NCBI RefSeq assembly: GCF_008932115.1
Contig: NZ_CP044543.1
Location: forward strand, 4,036,501 to 4,100,500
Reading direction: 5' to 3'
From: Bradyrhizobium betae
GTDB taxonomy: Bacteria; Pseudomonadota; Alphaproteobacteria; Rhizobiales; Xanthobacteraceae
DNA: 64,000 nucleotides
The translations under genes were made by a program, and so were the position numbers. The notes below the pieces were generated by a model. That model ran no database searches and had not been told where the DNA came from. It saw only the letters and a list, made by a program, of their open reading frames with translations. Shown one piece after another: positions 53,973-62,863 of the stretch (the stretch's first letter is position 1; each line of letters opens with the position of its first letter).

Positions 53973-53986
53973 TTGACGCACGTCAA
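53973..53986 (-). promoter_or_regulatory. FixK/FNR-type box upstream of the cytochrome c gene
   Basis: TTGACGCACGTCAA is a perfect TTGA-N6-TCAA palindrome, the core bound by FixK2/FNR-type activators. It is 60 bp before the start codon at 53913, consistent with an activator site near -40. The cupin gene lies 145 bp away on the other side. Confidence 0.65.
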
Positions 53987-54130
53987 GACCGCGCACCGCG
54001 CACCGCGCGTCGAAGGACGAGAGGCGATTCCCGCCATTCGTGAGTAAATCTTATAAGTTTATGCCGATTTCAGTGTCTAATCGCGTGATCCTCCCTGGCG
54101 TAGAGTGCTGCGCAACAATGGAGGTCCATC

Positions 54131-54538
54131 ATGCGCATCACACGCAGCGGGGCGCAGGCTTCGGCGAGCGGCCCTGCCGAATATTTCACCGGGACCGTGC
54201 GGATCGATGCGCCGTTCGCCGGTGAAGATCCCGCGCGCATCGGCGGCGCGACCGTCACGTTCGAACCGGGCGCCCGCACGGCCTGGCACACCCACCCGCT
54301 CGGCCAGACCCTGATCGTGACGTCGGGGCTCGGCTGGGTGCAGCGCGAGGGCGGCCCGATCGAAGAGATCAGGCCCGGAGACATCGTCTGGTTCGCGCCG
54401 GCGGAAAAGCACTGGCACGGCGCCACGCCCGCGACCGCGATGACGCATATCGCCATCGCCGAAAAGCTGAACGGCAGTCCGGTCGACTGGCTGGAGAAGG
54501 TGACCGACGCGCAATACGCGGCCGGGACCAAGACCTGA
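54131..54538 (+). CDS. Cupin-domain protein
   Basis: A 135-residue single-cupin protein. Metal ligands appear in [17 protein letters not shown] and a His in KHWHGATP. Twenty bases before the zinc alcohol dehydrogenase gene and in the same direction, so they form an operon. Such cupins often accompany carboxymuconolactone-decarboxylase-like or dehydrogenase genes; the substrate is unknown. Confidence 0.88.
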   Translation: MRITRSGAQASASGPAEYFTGTVRIDAPFAGEDPARIGGATVTFEPGARTAWHTHPLGQTLIVTSGLGWVQREGGPIEEIRPGDIVWFAPAEKHWHGATPATAMTHIAIAEKLNGSPVDWLEKVTDAQYAAGTKT

Positions 54539-54557
54539 AGAGATCGAGAGGCAAGCT

Positions 54558-55574
54558 ATGTTGGGAACTGTTCTTCACGGCCCCCGCGACATCCGTTGCG
54601 AACAGGTGCCGGAGCCGAAAATCCTCAAGCCCACGGACGCCATCATCCGCCTCGCCGCCACCTGCATCTGTGGCTCCGATCTCTGGCCCTACCGCGGCTT
54701 GAACGAAACGACCGGGCCCCAGGCGATGGGCCACGAATATTGCGGCATCGTCGAGCAAGTCGGCGGCGCCGTGAAGAACGTGCGGCCGGGGCAGTTCGTT
54801 GTCGGCTCATTCTGCCTGTCCGACAACACGTGTCCCCATTGCCGGTTCGGCTTCCAGTCGTCCTGCGAGCAGCGCGAATTCATGACCGGCGCGCAGGCGC
54901 CGCTTGCGCGAGTCCCCCTGGCCGACGGCACCCTGGTTGCGACGGCCGAGCTGCCGCCCGCCGATCTGATCCCCAGCCTGCTGGCGACGTCGGACGTGCT
55001 CGGTACCGGCTGGTATGCGGCCGACGCGGCGCGCGTGCAGCCGGGATCGACGGTCGTCGTCGTGGGCGACGGTGCCGTAGGCCTGATGGGCGTGCTCGCC
55101 GCCAGGCAGATGGGCGCAGCCCGCATCATCGCGATGAGCCGCCACAAAAAGCGGCAGGAGCTCGCGCTCGAATACGGCGCGACGCACATCGTGTCGGAGC
55201 GCGGCGAGGAGGGCATCGCCAGGATCAAGCAGCTGACCCAGAATGTCGGCGCCGATTCGGTCCTGGAATGCGTCGGCACCAGGGAATCGATGGACCAGGC
55301 GCTGGCATGCGCGCGGCCGGGTTCGATGATCGGCTATGTCGGCGTCCCGCATGGCGTCACGTTCGACGGGCAGCAGCTGTTCTTCTCGCAGCGCGGCCTG
55401 ATGGGGGGACCGGCTCCGGTGCGCAGATTCCTGCCGCACCTGATGCATTTGGTGCTCCAGCGCAAGATCAATCCCGGCAAGGTGTTCGACCTCGAGCTGC
55501 CGCTTGCCGACGTCGCTGAAGGCTACCGCGCCATGGACGAGCGGCGCGCCGTCAAGGTCATGCTGCGCCTGTGA
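54558..55574 (+). CDS. Zinc-dependent alcohol dehydrogenase family protein
   Basis: A 338-residue MDR enzyme with catalytic zinc ligands Cys38 (CICGSD) and His59 (GHEYCG). The structural zinc loop reads SDNTCPHCR...SSC, with Asp89 where the first Cys usually is, while Cys92, Cys95 and Cys103 are kept and Cys86 is close by. NAD fold VVGDGAVGLMGV. Co-transcribed with the cupin gene. Confidence 0.9.
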   Translation: MLGTVLHGPRDIRCEQVPEPKILKPTDAIIRLAATCICGSDLWPYRGLNETTGPQAMGHEYCGIVEQVGGAVKNVRPGQFVVGSFCLSDNTCPHCRFGFQSSCEQREFMTGAQAPLARVPLADGTLVATAELPPADLIPSLLATSDVLGTGWYAADAARVQPGSTVVVVGDGAVGLMGVLAARQMGAARIIAMSRHKKRQELALEYGATHIVSERGEEGIARIKQLTQNVGADSVLECVGTRESMDQALACARPGSMIGYVGVPHGVTFDGQQLFFSQRGLMGGPAPVRRFLPHLMHLVLQRKINPGKVFDLELPLADVAEGYRAMDERRAVKVMLRL

Positions 55575-55610
55575 TGGCGGGAGGGCGGAAGGTGCGTTGG
55601 GGCAGGCGAG

Positions 55611-55691
55611 GTGCCTGCCTTAAACGCGATCAGCCCCGGCATCATCATGACCTCGCTTGCCAAGGATGAGCTCGCAGGACCCTGGGGCCAG
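55611..55691 (+). pseudogene. Remnant of an SDR gene
   Basis: Bases 55611-55691 encode ALNAISPGIIMTSLAKDEL and then AGPWGQ, matching the conserved region after the active site in SDRs (normally N-A-I-S-P-G-I-I-M-T). Nothing upstream or downstream continues the fold, and no start or full gene exists. It is followed within 20 bp by the third copy of the shared terminator. Confidence 0.7.
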
Positions 55692-55707
55692 CTACCGGCT
55701 CCCATGA

Positions 55708-55743
55708 AAAACGGCCCGCCTCGCGCGGGCCATTTTTGTTTGG
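55708..55743 (+). terminator. Intrinsic terminator-like hairpin (third copy)
   Basis: AAAACGGCCCGC/GCGGGCCATTTT stem with one mismatch, loop CTCGC, then TGTTTGG. The 20 bases ending in TTTGTTTGG equal those after tRNA-fMet (52114-52133). Confidence 0.75.
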
Positions 55744-55786
55744 CGACCCGAAGTCCTCACAACTCCGGATCGTCTCCCCGCCAAGG

Positions 55787-56278
55787 TCAGGATCTGTGCG
55801 GGCAGACCATCGTCAGATGAAGCAGCGTCGGCTTGTCCGAGCCCTTCTTGTACTCCCACTCCAGCCGGATCTCGTGCCGGTGGGCATAGGCATCGCTGGC
55901 CGCGTGGGTGATGATGTTGGTCTTCATCGGGATCGGCGGCTCCGAATTGAAGCATTTCCGGACGCAGGCATCGAGCAGGTCGCATCGCGTCAGCGGAATC
56001 ACGCCCGGCTCGTCCCTGGATAGCGGGACCGTGTTCGGCTGCGTGCTGAGATCGAGACGAGCGCGGCCCTTCTCCTTGTGCCAGTACTTGGCGCTTCCCT
56101 GCGGCCACTTCGACGGCGGATTCAAAATCAGGTGGTACTGGCCGTATTCCAAGGTGGGCAGGTCGATGTCGTCCGATGCCTTGAGCTTCGCGACGCTCTT
56201 TTTCATGTTCGCCAGGGGAAAATAGTTGCTATTCATCAAATCCCTGAAGGCCTTGCCGCCATACGTCCTGCCGCCCAT
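55787..56278 (-). CDS. Hypothetical protein
   Basis: A 163-residue soluble protein I do not recognise. It is basic, with segments YGGKAFRDLMNSNYFPL, CDLLDACVRKCFNSEPPIP and a C-terminal RLEWEYKKGSDKPTLLHLTMVC. The four Cys near the middle and end might bind metal. Start set at ATG 56278 after AAGGATAGGG; the frame stays open 94 codons further upstream, but that part lacks gene-like composition. Divergent from the large signalling gene; the 286-bp gap holds no other clear gene. Confidence 0.6.
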   Translation of the reverse strand: MGGRTYGGKAFRDLMNSNYFPLANMKKSVAKLKASDDIDLPTLEYGQYHLILNPPSKWPQGSAKYWHKEKGRARLDLSTQPNTVPLSRDEPGVIPLTRCDLLDACVRKCFNSEPPIPMKTNIITHAASDAYAHRHEIRLEWEYKKGSDKPTLLHLTMVCPHRS

Positions 56279-56564
56279 CGCCCTATCCTTCGATATGATC
56301 CAATCAATCGGGACAACGTGCAGCCCGGCAAAGCTCGAGGACCACAATAAAAGCCTCGGTGCCCCAGGATGCCGGCCCCATTTTCGCGCGGCGACGACGC
56401 TACCACCCGAAAATGTATTTCGTCCAGAGAGCCACCTTTGCCAACACAGGTATGTTTCGCTGCAAGTTCGATTGCCATGCATGTCGCGATAGGTATTCTT
56501 ACGCTGAGCTCCCCGCGAGTACCGGTCGGCAGAGAACGCCGTCGTGACTTTTGAAGGCACAGGA

Positions 56565-59500
56565 ATGCATTGTGTCGCGTGTCAGTCGACGATCGACCCG
56601 AGCGATGGCTGGTGCCCTAAATGCGGGCTAGCCGTGCGACGCTCCGATCCCGATAGCGAACGTCGATTCGTCACGATCCTCCGCGCTGATGTCATCGATT
56701 CCACCGGGCTCATTGCCGAGCTGGAGCCGGAGGAGGCGGTCTCGCGGCTGGAACCGGCCTTGGCCGCGATGAGAGGCGCGGTGCGTCGGTTCGGGGGAAT
56801 CGTCAGCAAGGAACTGGGCGACGGGGTCGCGGCGGTGTTCGGTGCTCCGATCGCGGATGACAACCATGCGCCGCTGGCCTGCCATGCGGCGCTCGAACTC
56901 GTCCGGCGCGTCGCAAGCCTTGGCGATGCCGGGCTGCAGGTGCGGGTTGGCCTCCATTCGGGACACGTGGTCGCCTACATGGTCGCCAGCGAGTTTTCTA
57001 AGGTCTACGAGATCGGCGGCGCCGCCCAGCATCTGGCAGCCCGGCTGGAGTCAGTGGCCGAGGCGAATCAAATCTACGTGTCGGAAGCCTGCCAGAAGCT
57101 CGCGGATGGGCATGTCCGGTTTGAATTCCTGGGTGGCAGGACCTTGCGTGGCTTCAACCAGCCCCTGCCGGTCTATCGAATCGTCGGCGCCAGCGATCTT
57201 TCGAGTTGGCGAGTCCGGCGCGCGCGCAGCGTTTCACGGTTCGTCGATCGTGTGACGGAGCGCGCGCTGCTCGGCCGCGCCGCAGACAGCGTGGTTGCGG
57301 GTCGGCAGACGGTCCTGCTGCTGGGTGATGCGGGCATCGGCAAGTCGCGGCTGGCGCATGAGTTCGCCCAGGAGCTCAAGGCCAATGGCTGGCGCCTGGT
57401 CGATGCCGAGTGTAGCCCGAACCTCCAGGGCGCGCCGTTCAGCACGCTCAAGCGCCTCTTGCTCTCGCTGCTGGAGGCAACCGCAAAGGATCCGGACGGC
57501 CCGGGAGACCCAAGAAGCGATCTGCCGCTGATCCAGCAATGTGCCCTCGATGCCGTGCTGGATCTGCCGATCTCGGAGCCGCAGTGGAACGAGCTGGAGC
57601 CTCACGCACGAGGACGGGCGATTGCCGATGCGAGCTGCACGATCGTCGCGAGCGCCGCCCGTCGTCACCGCATGGTGCTGCTGCTCGAGGATCTGCACTG
57701 GATCGACCGGGCCAGCGATGCGGTCGTGGCGGCAATTGCTTCGTTGCAGGCGCCCGATCTTCTCGTGCTCCTCACCTCCAGGCCGAACGGCATGCCGGTG
57801 TGGATCGCACGCTGCCACGCCGAGATCGTCGCAATGCGTCCCCTCGACGACGATTCGGGGCTCGCCATGCTGTCAGACATGCTCGGCCCCTCCGCGGCGA
57901 ACGCCGATCTGAAGAACCGGATCATTTCGCACACGGCCAATATCCCCTTGTTCATCGAGGAGGTCTGCCGCGGACTGAGGGATAGCGGAACGCTTCGCGG
58001 TCAGTGGGGCGATCTCGCGCTCGTACGTCCCATCGATGAACTCGGCATTCCCAGCAGCATCCAGGGCGTGATCGCATCGCGTCTCGATCGCGTGTCGAGG
58101 CCGGAACGATCCATCTTGCAGATTGCCGCGGCACTCGGACCGCGATCGAGCGTCGCCATGCTGCGGCAGATCGTCGAGTTGCCCGAAGATGTCCTGCAGG
58201 ACTGTCTTGCGGCGCTCGATCGTACCGAACTGCTGGTCAGGATCGACAGCGAGTTGCACGACGCACTCGAGTTTCGGCACGAGATGGTTCGCCAGGTCAC
58301 GTACGACTCGATGGTCGAAAAGGTGCGCGAGGACATTCACGCTCGCATTCTAGCGACGCTTGAGCGCGACGACACGTTTGCCGATGAGCCGGATACGTTG
58401 TGCTATCACGCGGTGCGAGCCAAGAATTGGCAGAAGGCTTTTGGTCACGGCAGAAGCGCGGGACAAAAATGTTTGAGCCGGTCGGCATTTGCGGATGCGG
58501 CCAACTATTTCGAGATCGCGATGGACGCCCTCGATAGGACGCCTGTGACGGGTCTGCGGGAGGCCGCCGCCATCGATCTTCGGATGGAAGCGCGTTCGGC
58601 GTTCATCGCATCCGGTCACGTTGCCGAGTGGCTGGATCTGGGAAAAGAGGCCGAACGGCGCTCCGACGCGATCGATGACATCGGACGCAAGGTCGCCGCG
58701 ATGACGGTCAGAGCCGGCGCGCAGAACTTCTATGGTGCGCCGGTCGAAGCGGTCGCGGTCAATGAAGAGGTCGTTCGCCTCGCGGAGGGGTGGGGCAATC
58801 TGGGGTGGCTCAATCTCGCACGATATGGGCTTGGGCAGGCCTATTTCCTCGCCGGTCGCTACCGTGACGCAGTGCTGACACTGGCACTGGCTCACGACCA
58901 ATTGGCGAGTGTGGAAGCCAGCGCTCCGATCGGGACGACTCCAAAATACCTGCTCCTCCTCTGCTGCATGATGAAGAGCTTTACCCACACCGTCATGGGC
59001 GAGTTCGACGTCGCCGAACAGCTCCAGCAGCAGGCCGCTGCGATCGCGGAGGAGACGGGCCGTCCCTATGACCGCGTCGGAGCCGCCTATAGCGGCGGCT
59101 GGCTATTGCTTGGTCGCGGCGATCCGGCGGCGGCCGCCGCCATTCTCGAAGATGGCTTCGTCCTGGCGCAGAAGCACGGCATCCGGTTGTTCGTGCCGGT
59201 GCTCGCCTGTCACCTCGGCATCGCCTATCTGGAGCAGGGGCTGTTCGACCGGGCGCGCGGCATGCTGGCCGAGGCGCGGGAGGAGGCGAAGGCGGTCGGT
59301 TATACCTCGGCGGTGCTGCGCAGCTCGATCTACCTCGCGCTCGCCACCAGCGAGCTCGGCGACGTCCAGGCGGCGCAGAACATGCTGCGCGAGGCGCGCA
59401 ACACCGCCCGCCAGCAGGGCTTCGCCGGTCTCGAGGCCGAGGCCCTGTTCGGCGTAGCCGTCGTGACGCCGGCCGCCGGCGCGGCGAACCAGGCGGCCAA

Positions 59501-59618
59501 TCTCGCTGCCCTGCGCGCCGCCATCGCGATCGCTTCCGAGAGCGGCGCACGGCCGCTGCAGCACAAGGCCGAGGCGATGCTGAACGAGGCGCTCGCCCGG
59601 GGCGACGAGTTCACCTGA
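56565..59618 (+). CDS. Zinc-ribbon/class III cyclase-like/AAA ATPase/TPR signalling protein
   Basis: A 1017-residue cytosolic protein. N-terminal zinc ribbon (Cys3, 6, 17, 20), cyclase-homology domain (about 33-200), AAA domain (about 225-480) with Walker A GDAGIGKSRL and Walker B VLLLEDLHWID, then helical TPR-like repeats to the end. The cyclase domain keeps both metal Asp (RADVIDSTG, LGDGVAAVF), but the usual Asn before the LAARL segment is His (AAQHLAARLES), so catalytic output is uncertain. ATG 56565 (AAGGCACAGGA upstream) preferred over GTG 56544. Role and partner unknown. Confidence 0.85.
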   Translation: MHCVACQSTIDPSDGWCPKCGLAVRRSDPDSERRFVTILRADVIDSTGLIAELEPEEAVSRLEPALAAMRGAVRRFGGIVSKELGDGVAAVFGAPIADDNHAPLACHAALELVRRVASLGDAGLQVRVGLHSGHVVAYMVASEFSKVYEIGGAAQHLAARLESVAEANQIYVSEACQKLADGHVRFEFLGGRTLRGFNQPLPVYRIVGASDLSSWRVRRARSVSRFVDRVTERALLGRAADSVVAGRQTVLLLGDAGIGKSRLAHEFAQELKANGWRLVDAECSPNLQGAPFSTLKRLLLSLLEATAKDPDGPGDPRSDLPLIQQCALDAVLDLPISEPQWNELEPHARGRAIADASCTIVASAARRHRMVLLLEDLHWIDRASDAVVAAIASLQAPDLLVLLTSRPNGMPVWIARCHAEIVAMRPLDDDSGLAMLSDMLGPSAANADLKNRIISHTANIPLFIEEVCRGLRDSGTLRGQWGDLALVRPIDELGIPSSIQGVIASRLDRVSRPERSILQIAAALGPRSSVAMLRQIVELPEDVLQDCLAALDRTELLVRIDSELHDALEFRHEMVRQVTYDSMVEKVREDIHARILATLERDDTFADEPDTLCYHAVRAKNWQKAFGHGRSAGQKCLSRSAFADAANYFEIAMDALDRTPVTGLREAAAIDLRMEARSAFIASGHVAEWLDLGKEAERRSDAIDDIGRKVAAMTVRAGAQNFYGAPVEAVAVNEEVVRLAEGWGNLGWLNLARYGLGQAYFLAGRYRDAVLTLALAHDQLASVEASAPIGTTPKYLLLLCCMMKSFTHTVMGEFDVAEQLQQQAAAIAEETGRPYDRVGAAYSGGWLLLGRGDPAAAAAILEDGFVLAQKHGIRLFVPVLACHLGIAYLEQGLFDRARGMLAEAREEAKAVGYTSAVLRSSIYLALATSELGDVQAAQNMLREARNTARQQGFAGLEAEALFGVAVVTPAAGAANQAANLAALRAAIAIASESGARPLQHKAEAMLNEALARGDEFT

Positions 59619-59707
59619 GCTTCGGGTCGAGGCTTGCGATCGTCCCGTCGTGGCGATGTTCCTGCCCGACGGGTTGATTGGATTTTGTAACTAATACAAC
59701 GGCTTGG

Positions 59708-59731
59708 CTACTGTGCATGGGGTTGTTTTCG
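59708..59731 (+). other. 24-bp motif shared with 17630-17653
   Basis: An exact second copy of the 24-bp string with core ACTGTGCATGGGGTTG, here 177 bp upstream of the opgC start. The 289-bp gap 59619-59907 holds no gene; the rest is unremarkable apart from a T-rich stretch near 59830-59850. Confidence 0.7.
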
Positions 59732-59907
59732 GCGTGTTTCGAGGAGAGGCCCCTGCGGTCGTTGTGACCAACCCCCTTGCACGAACGCCAAGGTCGGCTA
59801 CCGTCGGCACCAGCCGCAAGGCTAGGCGACTTTTGTTTTACATTTTTTAGCATCCCATTTTGCCGGCGCCGCACAGGCGTGACGCCCATCGCGGAAGAGG
59901 CGGGGTC

Positions 59908-61128
59908 ATGATCACACGGGACCAGTCAGCTCTGTTGGCGCCGGTCGAGCGCGATTTGCGGCTCGATCTCTTCCGCGGCATCGGCCTGTGGATGATCTTC
60001 CTCGACCACATCCCGCACGACGTCGTCGCCTGGCTGACGCTGCGCAATTACGGCTTCAGCGACGCCGCCGAGTTCTTCGTCTTCATCTCCGGTTATCTGG
60101 TCGGCTGGATCTACGGGCCGATCATCGCCGGCGGCTGGTTCATCGCTGCGCTGAAGCGGCTGTGGCGGCGTGCGGCCGAGCTCTACGTCGCCCACATCAT
60201 GCTGTTCCTGCTGTTCACCGCGCAGATCGCCCGCACGGTCAGGCGGTTCGACAACCCGATGTATGCGGACGAGTTCAACGTTCACAACTTTCTCGACCAT
60301 CCGGACATCCTGATCGGTCAGGCGCTCTCGCTGCGCTACAAGCCGGTCAATCTCGACGTGCTGCCGCTCTACATCACGCTGGTGCTCGCCGCGCCCTTCA
60401 TCGTGTGGGGCCTGTCGCGCCGGCCGAACCTGACGCTCGCCGCCTCCGTGGTGCTCTACGTGCTGTCGCGCCGGTTCGACTGGAACATCGCCTCCTATCC
60501 GCCCGGCACGACCTGGTACTTCAACCCGTTTTGCTGGCAGCTGATGTTCGTGTTCGCGGCCTGGTGCGGCATCGGCCAGATCGGGAAGATCGCGACCTGG
60601 GTGTGGTCGAAGACGGTGATGGGCCTTGCCGCGGCGTGGATCGCCTTCGCCCTCCTGATCGTGATGACTTGGCACATCCACGCGCTCGAGGCGATGATCC
60701 CGAAATGGATGATCAAGGCGATCTACCCGATCGACAAGACCGACCTCGACATGCTGCGCTTCACGCACTTCCTGGCGCTGGCGATCTGGGTGATCCATTT
60801 CGTTCCCCGCCACTGGAGGGCGCTGCATTCGAAATGGCTGCGGCCGGTCATCCTCTGCGGCCAGCATTCCCTGCCGCTCTTCTGTCTCGGCGTGTTCCTG
60901 TCATTCTCCGCGCACTGGATCCTGACGCAATACACCGGGGGCGTCTGGGAGCAGCTCGCCGTGTCCTTCGCCGGCATCATGATTCAGATCGGTGCCGCGT
61001 GGCTGCTCGACCGCGCGCGCCAGGTGCCGGAGCTGTTCGTGAAGGTGACGGAGGAGGAGGAGCCTGACGAGGTCACGCCGCACAGCACGCCGGCGGCAAC
61101 TGCCGCCATGGCGCCCGCCAGCCGTTGA
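59908..61128 (+). CDS. opgC: OpgC-family membrane acyltransferase
   Basis: A 406-residue inner-membrane protein with about ten helices. The N-terminal RLDLFRGIGLWMIFLDHIPH and FFVFISGYLVGWIYGP are the OpgC pattern. OpgC adds succinyl groups to periplasmic glucans; in rhizobia such glucans matter for osmotic balance and symbiosis. ATG 59908 (GAAGAGGCGGGG upstream) gives the family N-terminus. The acidic C-terminal tail TEEEEPDEV is cytosolic. Confidence 0.88.
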   Translation: MITRDQSALLAPVERDLRLDLFRGIGLWMIFLDHIPHDVVAWLTLRNYGFSDAAEFFVFISGYLVGWIYGPIIAGGWFIAALKRLWRRAAELYVAHIMLFLLFTAQIARTVRRFDNPMYADEFNVHNFLDHPDILIGQALSLRYKPVNLDVLPLYITLVLAAPFIVWGLSRRPNLTLAASVVLYVLSRRFDWNIASYPPGTTWYFNPFCWQLMFVFAAWCGIGQIGKIATWVWSKTVMGLAAAWIAFALLIVMTWHIHALEAMIPKWMIKAIYPIDKTDLDMLRFTHFLALAIWVIHFVPRHWRALHSKWLRPVILCGQHSLPLFCLGVFLSFSAHWILTQYTGGVWEQLAVSFAGIMIQIGAAWLLDRARQVPELFVKVTEEEEPDEVTPHSTPAATAAMAPASR

Positions 61129-61163
61129 AGAAACGCGTCGCCCGCCTTCTCGTGGAGAGTTTC

Positions 61164-61652
61164 ATGTCCAGACGTTTGTTGACGATCGCCGGCGTCCTCC
61201 TGCTTCTCGCCGGCGGCGCGTCCGCCGAGCCGCCGTCGCGGGAGGCGATGACCGCGGCGCGCAAGCTCGTGGTCACGCTGAGGATCGCCGACCAGTACCG
61301 CACGGCGCTTCCGCAGCTTCTGCTCAAGCTGCGGCCCGTGGTCGCGCAGGACCGACCGGAGATCGAGCGCGACTATGACGCGATGACAGCGCCCGGCGCC
61401 GAGATTTACGCCCCCTACGTCGCCGCGATGATCGACCAGATCGCCTCCGTTTATGCCGCGACCTTCACGACGGAAGAATTGCGCCAGATCGAGGCGTTCT
61501 ATGCCCTGCCTGCCGGGCAGAAATATCTGGAGAAGGCGGATGCCCTGGCGGTGGCCAGCGCGCAGATCGGCCAGGATGTCAGCCAGAAGGCCGCCGACGA
61601 GCTGAAGCTGCGCCTCATCGAGGCGCTGCGCCAGAAGGGACGCAAGCCCTAG
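61164..61652 (+). CDS. DUF2059 exported protein
   Basis: A 162-residue periplasmic protein: signal peptide ending in GGASAEPP, then helices with AAMIDQIASVYAATFTTEELRQIEAFYALPAGQKYLEK, the DUF2059 hallmark. Function unknown. ATG 61164 has GGAGAG upstream; the TTG at 61125 would mask the signal peptide. Its start is 36 bp after opgC. Its TAG stop merges with a palindromic repeat. Confidence 0.88.
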   Translation: MSRRLLTIAGVLLLLAGGASAEPPSREAMTAARKLVVTLRIADQYRTALPQLLLKLRPVVAQDRPEIERDYDAMTAPGAEIYAPYVAAMIDQIASVYAATFTTEELRQIEAFYALPAGQKYLEKADALAVASAQIGQDVSQKAADELKLRLIEALRQKGRKP

Positions 61653-61751
61653 AGCATGATCCGGAAAAGTGCGCAGCGGTTTTCCGAAAAGATCATGCTC
61701 AAACAATATTCTAAAGCGCGATGAGGATTCATCCTAATCTCATCGCGCTTT
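61652..61751. repeat. Two adjacent palindromes between convergent genes
   Basis: The first (61652-61700) pairs GAGCATGATCCGGAAAA with TTTTCCGAAAAGATCATGCTC, a very common rhizobial repeat. The second (61713-61751) pairs AAAGCGCGATGAG with CTCATCGCGCTTT. The left edge touches the DUF2059 stop and the right edge supplies the TAA stop of the permease gene. Confidence 0.88.
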
Positions 61752-62861
61752 AGGCCAGAAACGCGCGGAACCGGCGCAGCGCGATCAGGAAGAAGACGAC
61801 GCCGATCAGCGTGAGCGCGACCAGCTGCGGCCATACGGCCTCGAGCCCCGCGCCGCGGAACAGGATGGCTTGCGCGAGCATCACGAAATGCGTGTTGGGC
61901 GCCGCCAGCATGATGTCCTGGACGAATTGCGGCATGCTCTCCCGCGGCGTCATGCTGCCGGACAAGGTCTGCAACGGCAGCAGGATCATGATCAGCAGCA
62001 GCCCGAATTGCGGCATCGAGCCGGCGACGGTGGCGAGGAAGATGCCCATGCTGGTGGTGGCAAAGAGGTGCAGCGCCGCGCCGACGAGGAACAGCGCCAC
62101 CGAGCCGTCGATCGTCACCGCCAGCCATCCCTTGACCACGAAGATGATCGATAGGGCGGAGGCGACCAGCACCACGGCTCCCATCGACCAGACCTTGCTC
62201 ACCATGATCTCCAGCGGCGTGACCGGCATCACCAGCAGGTGCTCGATCGTGCCGTGCTCGCGCTCCCTGATCAGCGCCGCGCCGGTCAGGATGATCGAGA
62301 GCATCGTGATCGACATGATGAGGTGGTCGATCGCGCCGAACCAGGACCTCTTCAGCTCCGGATTGAAGCGGGCGCGCAGCGCGAGATCGATCTGCGGCGT
62401 CTGCGCCTGCCTGCTGCGCGCCAGGAATTCCGCGATCTCGGCGCTGACGATCTGTTCGACATAGCCGCTGCCGTTGAAGGCCTGCGAGATCCGCGTCGCG
62501 TCGACGTTGAGCTGGATGGTCGGCGCCTTGCGCGCCAGCAGGTCGCGCTGGAAGTCCGGCGGGATGTCGAGCGCGAAGGTGTCGAGACCGGCATCCATCC
62601 GCTGGTCCATCTCGTATTGCGAGATCAGCCGGGGGTGGAGAAGTAGGGCTCGGTGAACGCCATCCCGATCCGGGTCGAGATCGGCGAATGGTCCTCATCG
62701 ACGATGGCGATCGCAGCGCGATTCAACGTCTCCGGCAGCGTGTTGGCGCCCTCATAGACCGCGAGCGTGAAGGAGTAGGCGATCAGCACGAGCAGCACCG
62801 GGTCGCGCGAGAGGCCCCGCAATTCCTTGATGCCGAGCTGGAAGAGGTTGCCGAGGCGCAT
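61750..62861 (-). pseudogene. ABC-2 transporter permease (YhhJ-like) split by a one-base frameshift
   Basis: The N-terminal piece (62625-62861, MRLGNLFQLGIKELRGLSRDP to EPYFSTPG, stop) and the C-terminal piece (to 61750, from MDQRMDAGLDTFALDIPPDF) are one protein of about 370 residues. Adding one C to the C-run (G5 on the plus strand, 62631-62635) joins them as FSTPRLISQYEMDQRMDAG. The C-terminal part has five or so membrane helices and the EREHGTIEHLLVMPVTPLEI motif of ABC-2 permeases. It starts 2 bp after the other permease gene. This is either a real mutation or a homopolymer sequencing error. Confidence 0.85.
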
Positions 62862-62863
62862 GG

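Noticed and set aside
52071..55743. Integrative element at tRNA-fMet
   Set aside because: No integrase, no relaxase and no duplicated tRNA 3' end were found; only a shared terminator sequence, which is not enough to call an attachment site.
56359..56547. A 62-codon plus-strand frame before the signalling gene
   Set aside because: No ribosome site, atypical composition, and no recognisable family; likely leader sequence.
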